Source: Desulfotomaculum sp.
GTDB lineage: Bacteria > Bacillota > Desulfotomaculia > Desulfotomaculales > Ammonificaceae
Assembly: GCA_012961725.1 (NCBI GenBank)
Contig: DTYU01000230.1
Coordinates: 1-9,760, forward strand
Direction of reading: 5' to 3'
Length of the DNA: 9,760 nt
Both the position numbers and the translations under genes were made by a program. Shown here piece by piece: positions 5,581 to 9,760 of this stretch; within the stretch, counting starts at the first letter, position 1, and the number at the start of each line of letters is the position of its first letter. The notes under the pieces are model-generated. The model saw only the letters and a list, made by a program, of their open reading frames with translations, searched no databases and was not told the origin of the DNA.

Positions 5581-5834
5581 TTGCAGATATTCCTTTCTTC
5601 ACCGTCGATTGCCGTTTGCACAATCTTCAGTTTGGCATCCAGTATTGAGGGCACATCGGTTTGTGTACCGCACTTTCGGCAATAGAAGGTCCACGGGCAG
5701 CCGCACTCCTCTGGAAGCTCCCATTTAACGTCGTCTCCGCCGCAGTCCTCGTGGACGACGCGGGCGCTCCTGCCCACGTCTTCGTAACGAAAATCCTCAT
5801 GTTCTCCCCTTTTTTCCACCTTGATTGTAAACAC
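5553..5834 (-). CDS. Small cysteine-rich protein, possible zinc ribbon, unknown function
   Basis: 93 residues, with a GTG start at 5834-5832 preceded by AAGGTGA four bases upstream, matching the 3' part of the Shine-Dalgarno consensus. Six cysteines: C31, C44, C46, C52, C55 and C84. The core CGCPWTFYCRKCG (C-x-C-x5-C-x2-C, 44-55) resembles a zinc-ribbon or rubredoxin-like knuckle. The N-terminal part is charged (KVEKRGEHEDFRYED) and the C-terminal part (about 61-93) has alternating hydrophobics that could form beta strands. There is no signal peptide or membrane segment. I recognise no named family. It stands alone on the minus strand between plus-strand genes, convergent with the histidine-rich gene and divergent from alaS. 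The overlapping frame at 5627-5848 lacks the cysteine pattern and start signal and is treated as a shadow. Confidence 0.65.
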   Translation of the reverse strand: MFTIKVEKRGEHEDFRYEDVGRSARVVHEDCGGDDVKWELPEECGCPWTFYCRKCGTQTDVPSILDAKLKIVQTAIDGEERNICKEIRVITLE

Positions 5835-5952
5835 GGTTTCACCTTCAATCTCGATACTAAAACAGATAGATTCGGAAAACGATTTCAGTCTCCTGCAAAA
5901 AAACAGCCTTCAAATTAAAAGAGTTTACAGATTCCCGGCGTGAGGCGCCTGC
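5835..5952. other. Divergent intergenic region upstream of the alaS promoter
   Basis: This should contain the minus-strand promoter of the cysteine-rich gene, but no good -35/-10 pair could be fitted. Its right end carries the perfect palindrome AGGCGCCT (5943-5950), two bases before the alaS -35 element. Confidence 0.4.
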
Positions 5953-5982
5953 TTGACCCTTCTGCAAAACCTACTATATAAT
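5953..5982 (+). promoter_or_regulatory. Sigma-A-type promoter for alaS
   Basis: TTGACC (5953-5958) and a perfect TATAAT (5977-5982) are separated by 18 bases. Transcription should start near 5989, giving a leader of about 155 bases before alaS. This is the clearest promoter in the window. Confidence 0.8.
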
Positions 5983-5988
5983 GAAGCG

Positions 5989-6145
5989 ACAAAAGACGAT
6001 AAAGGACAAACCTCGAGTGCCCGATTACGATTAAGACAACCTACAAAAGAGGCGCCCAAGGCCAGAGCTTACGGCGCAAGATACGCACTCAATGCAAGAC
6101 GCAAAGTGACAAATGAGATTAGACGCGTAAGACGATAGCGGGGGT
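5989..6145 (+). promoter_or_regulatory. Untranslated leader of alaS, without a recognisable T-box
   Basis: The leader is rich in purines and A. It lacks the T-box sequence (GGGTGG..ACCGCG-like) and any terminator hairpin, so tRNA-sensing attenuation is not evident. It contains GAGGCGCC at 6049-6056, a second copy of the sequence just upstream of the promoter (5942-5949). AAGACGATA occurs near both ends (5993-6001 and 6129-6137). A weak stem GCGCC/GGCGC (6052-6056 with 6073-6077) is possible. A reading frame stays open through the leader, but its first start codon lies in the promoter, so it is not called as a gene. Confidence 0.5.
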
Positions 6146-8797
6146 ATGTCATCAGTGCAGGGGAAAGAGATCCGCCGGCGGTTCCTTGATTTCTTTGAAA
6201 AAAACGGACACGCTATCCTGCCGAGTGCTTCGCTGATACCCGCGCGCGATCCGAGCTTGCTCTGGACGGCAGCGGGAATGGTACCGTTCAAACCTTACTT
6301 CACGGGGACGGCGACTCCGGAGCACCGCCGTATCGCTACCTGCCAGAAATGTTTGCGGACTCTGGATATCGACTCGGTCGGCAGGACTTCACGTCACCTC
6401 ACTTTTTTCGAGATGTTAGGCAATTTTTCCTTTGGCGACTATTTCAAAGAAGAGGCGATCCCCTGGGCATGGGAGCTGGTAAGTAGGGATTTGGGCATCG
6501 ACCCGGGGCGGCTGTGGATCTCGGTCTACGTTGATGACGACGAGGCCTACTCGCTTTGGTGCAAAGTAGGTGTACCGGAAGACCGGATTGTTCGGTTGGG
6601 TAAAGACACCAATTTTTGGGAAATAGGCGCGGGTCCATGCGGGCCTTGTTCGGAGATCCACTTCGACTGCGGTCCGGAGTACTCGTGCGGGCCAGGCTGC
6701 GCTCCCGGGTGCGATTGCGACCGCTTCTTGGAGATCTGGAACCTGGTCTTTATCCAGTTTTACCGGGACGAGGCCGGCAGCTATAGCCGCCTTGAAAACA
6801 AGGGGATCGATACCGGGATGGGGCTGGAAAGAGTGGCGGCGGTGCTGCAAGGGGTGAAATCGGGCTTCGAAACCGATCTTTTCAGTGATTTGATCCAAGA
6901 GATCGCCGGGGCGCTGAAAGTTAATTACGGTTCCGGCAAGAGAGAAGAAATGGCTGTGCGGGTAATCGCTGACCACGTAAGGGCGGTGACCTTTGCGATC
7001 GCCGACGGGGCCCTGCCTTCAAACGAGGGCCGGGGTTACGTCATCCGGCGCCTGCTGCGGCGGGCGGTCCGCTACGGGGTGCTTTTCGGGGTCGGTGAGC
7101 CTTTTCTCAGCGGGATGGCAGGCCGGGTGGTCGAAAAGATGGGCGACGTGTACCCGGAACTTGTGAAAAATCAAAGGCACATCCTGCGGGTGATCAAGAC
7201 CGAGGAGGAGCGCTTCTTGGAGACGCTCGCCCAGGGCACCGAAATCCTTAACCGTCTGATTGCAGAGGCTCAAGCGGCAAAGGGAAAAACTCTTTCCGGC
7301 GCGGCGGCTTTCAGGCTCTACGACACGTACGGTTTCCCCCTCGAGCTTACGGAGGAGATTTGTGCCGAGCACGGCTTGAGTGTGGACCGTGAAGGGTTCT
7401 CGGCGGCGATGGACTCCCAGCGCGAGCGCGCGCGGCAGGCGCGCGAGACGGCAGAGTATCTCGGAGAGCGGGAGCGGTTATACCGTGAAATAAGAAAGAA
7501 AGGGGAAAAGTCCCGGTTTATCGGCTACTATGCCTTAGAGGGGCCGGCTAAGGTGGTATTTCTTGCGCAGGAGGGCAAAAGGGTCAAAAGCGCTAAAGCG
7601 GGAGATACGGTGGAGGCGGTGCTTGATTCCACTCCCTTTTACGCCGAGGCGGGCGGCCAGGTGAGCGACACGGGGATGCTAACGGCGCCCGGCCTCAGGG
7701 CGGAAGTGGTGCACGTCGACCGTCCGGTTGAAGACGTCATCGTACATCGGATAAAGATCGCTGAAGGAACGCTTGCGGAAAACGCGGTGGTAACGGCTTC
7801 CGTGGATGCCGCCCGCCGCCTGCAGATAGCCCGTAACCATACTGCAACCCATCTGTTACACCAGTCACTGAGGCTTGTGCTGGGGCCCCACGTTAGGCAG
7901 GCCGGCTCGTTGGTGGCGCCGGACCGGCTGCGCTTCGACTTCACCCACTATCAGGCGCTGACTGCTGCGGAGCTGCAGCGCGTAGAGACAATGGTCAATC
8001 AGGCCGTTCTTGCCGCCATCCCGGTGGAGGCGTTTGAAGCCGCGTTTAACGAAGCCAAAGAGATGGGAGCGATCGCCCTTTTCGGTGAGAAGTACCCGGA
8101 GAGGGTGCGTGTGGTAAGAATAGGGGAGTTCAGCCTTGAGCTTTGCGGGGGAACGCACTTGAGGAGCACTGCCGAAGCAGGCCTGTTTAAGGTTGTATCT
8201 GAGGGGAGCGTCGCTTCCGGAATAAGACGGATTGAAGCGGTTACCGGAGAGGCGGCGCTGGCCTTTGTCAACGCCATAATCGACGATTACCGGCAGTTGG
8301 CTCTAATCTTAAAGGCACCGCCGCGCAACCTTTCTTCGCTGGTGAAGGCGCTCGGGGACCAGCTCAGGGAGCTGACGCGGGAAAACGAGGTGCTCAAGGA
8401 TAAGTTGGCTGCCGGTGAGGTGTTGGCGCTTTTGGATAAGGCTCAGGTTGTTGAAGGCGTTAAGGTACTGGTCGCGCGGGTCAGCGCCTCCGACATGGCG
8501 AGGCTCCGCGGCTTGACGGACATATTGCGGGAGCGGCTGGGTTCGGGAGTCGTCATCCTCGGAAGCGTGGTCGATGACAAGGTCAATCTTGTTGCCGCGG
8601 TGACGGAGGATCTGATGCCGCGGGGGCTGAACGCCGGCTCTCTGATAAAGGAAGTGGCGCGGGTCGTTGGCGGCGGCGGCGGGGGACGGCCCGACCTGGC
8701 GCAGGCCGGGGGTAAAAACCCGGCGCGGCTCGACGAGGCCCTGCGAACCGGAGAGATAATAATAAAAGAGAAGCTGTCCTCCCGTCCGATGCATTAA
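6146..8797 (+). CDS. alaS: Alanyl-tRNA synthetase
   Basis: Class II synthetase that charges tRNA-Ala and hydrolyses mischarged Ser- or Gly-tRNA-Ala in its editing domain. The 883 residues are full length. The catalytic core covers about 1-250, with the conserved block TCQKC..DIDSVGRTSRHLTFFEMLGNFSFGDYFK across 65-101, GPCGPCSEIH at 163-172 and the class II motif 3 IDTGMGLER at 221-229. A cysteine-rich insertion (C175, C181, C185, C189, C191) follows the catalytic loop, as in many Firmicutes and archaeal enzymes. The editing domain carries the zinc ligands H565 and H569 (HxxxH) and C667 and H671 (CGGTH). A coiled-coil stretch near 730-770 leads to the C-Ala domain with six glycines at 842-847 before RPDLAQAGG. 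ATG 6146 has GGGGG only one base upstream; the in-frame GTG 6155, ten bases from it, could be the real start and would remove three residues. Confidence 0.98.
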   Translation: MSSVQGKEIRRRFLDFFEKNGHAILPSASLIPARDPSLLWTAAGMVPFKPYFTGTATPEHRRIATCQKCLRTLDIDSVGRTSRHLTFFEMLGNFSFGDYFKEEAIPWAWELVSRDLGIDPGRLWISVYVDDDEAYSLWCKVGVPEDRIVRLGKDTNFWEIGAGPCGPCSEIHFDCGPEYSCGPGCAPGCDCDRFLEIWNLVFIQFYRDEAGSYSRLENKGIDTGMGLERVAAVLQGVKSGFETDLFSDLIQEIAGALKVNYGSGKREEMAVRVIADHVRAVTFAIADGALPSNEGRGYVIRRLLRRAVRYGVLFGVGEPFLSGMAGRVVEKMGDVYPELVKNQRHILRVIKTEEERFLETLAQGTEILNRLIAEAQAAKGKTLSGAAAFRLYDTYGFPLELTEEICAEHGLSVDREGFSAAMDSQRERARQARETAEYLGERERLYREIRKKGEKSRFIGYYALEGPAKVVFLAQEGKRVKSAKAGDTVEAVLDSTPFYAEAGGQVSDTGMLTAPGLRAEVVHVDRPVEDVIVHRIKIAEGTLAENAVVTASVDAARRLQIARNHTATHLLHQSLRLVLGPHVRQAGSLVAPDRLRFDFTHYQALTAAELQRVETMVNQAVLAAIPVEAFEAAFNEAKEMGAIALFGEKYPERVRVVRIGEFSLELCGGTHLRSTAEAGLFKVVSEGSVASGIRRIEAVTGEAALAFVNAIIDDYRQLALILKAPPRNLSSLVKALGDQLRELTRENEVLKDKLAAGEVLALLDKAQVVEGVKVLVARVSASDMARLRGLTDILRERLGSGVVILGSVVDDKVNLVAAVTEDLMPRGLNAGSLIKEVARVVGGGGGGRPDLAQAGGKNPARLDEALRTGEIIIKEKLSSRPMH

Positions 8798-8896
8798 ATT
8801 AGAAAAAATCTTTCCATTTAAGAGGAAAGTTGACTGAGGGAGTGAAATATAATCTTAAGGATATAGGGCTCGAAAAGGGTTGCGGGGAGGGTATCT
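8798..8896 (+). promoter_or_regulatory. alaS-ireB spacer with a small inverted repeat and promoter-like hexamers
   Basis: CTTTCC (8810-8815) and GGAAAG (8824-8829) form a short inverted repeat. TTGACT (8830-8835) and TATAAT (8848-8853) are each good hexamers but are separated by only 12 bases, too few for a standard sigma-A promoter. An internal promoter for ireB-ruvX is possible but unproven. The ireB ribosome binding site GGGGAGGG ends the stretch. Confidence 0.3.
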
Positions 8897-9181
8897 ATGG
8901 AAGACGCCGGGTCCGGTGAAAAGACCGTGATGTTTCAGGTCAAGAAAGAGGAGCCGCAAACCATCCGGGACATCGTATCTGTAGTCGTCACGGCGCTCAA
9001 AGAGAAGGGGTACAACCCAATAAATCAGCTCGTCGGCTATTTGCTTTCGGGGGATCCTGCTTATATAACCAGTTACCAAAACGCCCGCAACCTGATCCGC
9101 CGCCTGGAGCGGGACGAACTCTTGGAAGAGTTCGTCAGGGCTTACCTTGAAAAGGAAGGGGTAAGGTACCAGGGGTATTGA
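8897..9181 (+). CDS. ireB: IreB family regulatory phosphoprotein (UPF0297)
   Basis: A 94-residue member of the DUF965/UPF0297 family (YrzL in Bacillus). In Enterococcus faecalis IreB is a substrate of the PASTA-domain Ser/Thr kinase IreK and phosphatase IreP and negatively affects cephalosporin resistance, linking it to cell-wall stress signalling. The family core is obvious: KGYNPINQLVGYLLSGDPAYI at 37-57, then TSYQNARNLIRRLERDELLEE at 58-78 and RAYLEKEGV at 81-89. The N-terminal KTVMF places Thr10 where the Enterococcus protein has one of its phosphorylated threonines (alignment by eye). The ATG start follows GGGGAGGG at about five bases. The alaS-ireB-ruvX order is the conserved Firmicutes arrangement, here with 99 bases before and 160 bases after the gene. 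Confidence 0.95.
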   Translation: MEDAGSGEKTVMFQVKKEEPQTIRDIVSVVVTALKEKGYNPINQLVGYLLSGDPAYITSYQNARNLIRRLERDELLEEFVRAYLEKEGVRYQGY

Positions 9182-9341
9182 AGGCGGGATTGAGGCAGAT
9201 TACTGTCACAGACGTCGGCTCATTGCCAGGTGAAAATGACAGTGAAACGAAATCGTCCTTATGGGTTCTTTAGCAAGCACGCAAACTTTGTCTGCCAGAG
9301 GCTTTCGTCTCTGGCGTTATTGTGAAGGTAAGGGTGATTCG
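9182..9341 (+). other. Unusually long ireB-ruvX spacer with two perfect inverted repeats
   Basis: The first repeat has arms ACTGTCA (9202-9208) and TGACAGT (9237-9243) with a 28-base gap. The second is a compact hairpin, GCCAGAG (9294-9300) and CTCTGGC (9309-9315) with an 8-base loop, followed by GTTATTGTG. The ruvX ribosome binding site AGGGTGA (9331-9337) follows. I tried to match c-di-GMP, preQ1, fluoride and cobalamin riboswitches and found no conserved core. The hairpin may be an attenuator or RNA-processing site between the two genes. Confidence 0.4.
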
Positions 9342-9760
9342 GTGAGGGTGCTTGGACTTGATGTGGGTGAGCGGCGGATAGGGCTGGCGGTCAGTGACCC
9401 GCTTGGGATTACTGCCCAGGGGTTAGGAGTCTTGAAAAGGGGAAAATTAAGTGATGATGTTGCGCGGCTCGAGGCGCTTGTTAACAAGTACGGTATCCGG
9501 GAAGTCGTTGTGGGTTTTCCGCGTGGGCTCAATGGCGGCATGGGGCCGCAGGCGCGAAAGGTCGCTGATTTCGCTTCCGTACTTGAAAGCAGGGGCCTCA
9601 AGGTGACCTTTTGGGATGAGCGCTTCACTACCAGCGCCGCAGAACGATACCTGATTAAGGCTGATATCAGACGGGAAAAACGCCGTCGGATAATCGACAA
9701 ATTGGCAGCCGTTCTCATTCTACAAAGCTTTCTCGACAGCCGGCGGGCGCCCGGAACAGG
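9342..9760 (+). CDS. ruvX: RuvX/YqgF family putative pre-16S rRNA nuclease (partial, runs off the right edge)
   Basis: The open frame has no stop before the window ends, leaving 139 complete codons. The protein has an RNase H-like fold; in E. coli YqgF takes part in 5' maturation of 16S rRNA, and the family was originally proposed to resolve Holliday junctions. The N-terminal LGLDVGERRIGLAVSDPLG (4-22) holds the first catalytic Asp7; VVVGFPRGLNG is at 55-65; DERFTT at 92-97 supplies the middle acidic residues, and IDKLAAVLILQSFLD at 118-132 holds the last (Asp119). Family members are about 135-150 residues, so nearly the whole protein is present. The start is GTG 9342, with AGGGTGA four bases upstream (9331-9337). 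It is the third gene of the alaS-ireB-ruvX block. Confidence 0.93.
   Translation, partial: MRVLGLDVGERRIGLAVSDPLGITAQGLGVLKRGKLSDDVARLEALVNKYGIREVVVGFPRGLNGGMGPQARKVADFASVLESRGLKVTFWDERFTTSAAERYLIKADIRREKRRRIIDKLAAVLILQSFLDSRRAPGT

Noticed and set aside
5981..6034. ATG-initiated 17-codon ORF overlapping the alaS -10 element
   Set aside because: The ATG overlaps TATAAT and would precede the transcription start; no ribosome binding site.
5953..6138. Plus-strand ORF of 61 residues rich in Arg and Lys upstream of alaS
   Set aside because: Its TTG start is the -35 hexamer of the alaS promoter, so it lies outside the expected transcript; no internal start with a ribosome binding site exists.
8830..8853. 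TTGACT and TATAAT as a promoter for ireB
   Set aside because: The 12-base spacing is too short for a sigma-A promoter; mentioned only as a weak possibility in the spacer entry.
9182..9341. c-di-GMP or other known riboswitch before ruvX
   Set aside because: Some fragments (ACGCAAA) look similar, but the conserved core and order of helices are missing.
1..9760. CRISPR array, tRNA, rRNA or intact insertion sequence
   Set aside because: No regularly spaced repeats, no tRNA or rRNA signatures and no transposase-like reading frame were found.

Overview
The window is GC-rich chromosomal DNA from a spore-forming member of the Firmicutes, most likely a Desulfotomaculum/Pelotomaculum-type member of the Peptococcaceae or a relative. 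This rests on gene content: an alaS-ireB-ruvX block typical of Firmicutes, a SpoIID-family sporulation/cell-wall protein, strong AGGAGG-type ribosome binding sites, and many GTG or TTG starts. The genus is inferred; no rRNA or other marker is present.

Layout, left to right. Bases 1-268 hold no supported gene but carry two perfect hairpins, probably a terminator region. A macro-domain protein (minus strand) is divergent from moaA (plus strand; first step of molybdenum cofactor synthesis). A SpoIID/LytB-domain protein (minus) converges on moaA and is divergent from ddl (D-alanine--D-alanine ligase). ddl is followed on the same strand by deoC (deoxyribose-phosphate aldolase), two very short membrane-peptide ORFs missed by ordinary gene length cut-offs, and a 73-residue protein in which 25 residues are histidine. 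A small cysteine-rich, possibly zinc-binding protein then lies on the minus strand. A clear sigma-A-type promoter with a leader of about 155 bases precedes alaS (alanyl-tRNA synthetase), followed by ireB and ruvX; ruvX runs off the right edge.

Functionally most of this is housekeeping: cell-wall precursor synthesis (ddl), peptidoglycan remodelling in sporulation (SpoIID), nucleoside salvage (deoC), cofactor synthesis (moaA), ADP-ribose chemistry (macro protein), translation (alaS), cell-wall stress signalling (ireB) and pre-rRNA/nuclease function (ruvX). The least explained part is about 4.9-5.84 kb: two tiny hydrophobic ORFs, a histidine-rich probable metal-binding protein with an internal 22-residue duplication, and an orphan cysteine-rich protein. 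I see no transporter or metal enzyme beside them, so their role is open.

Intergenic DNA also carries degenerate heptamer repeats (GARGTGN) at two loci, an AT-rich degenerate repeat, and several perfect inverted repeats. The alaS leader shows no T-box signature, which is notable for a Firmicutes aminoacyl-tRNA synthetase gene.
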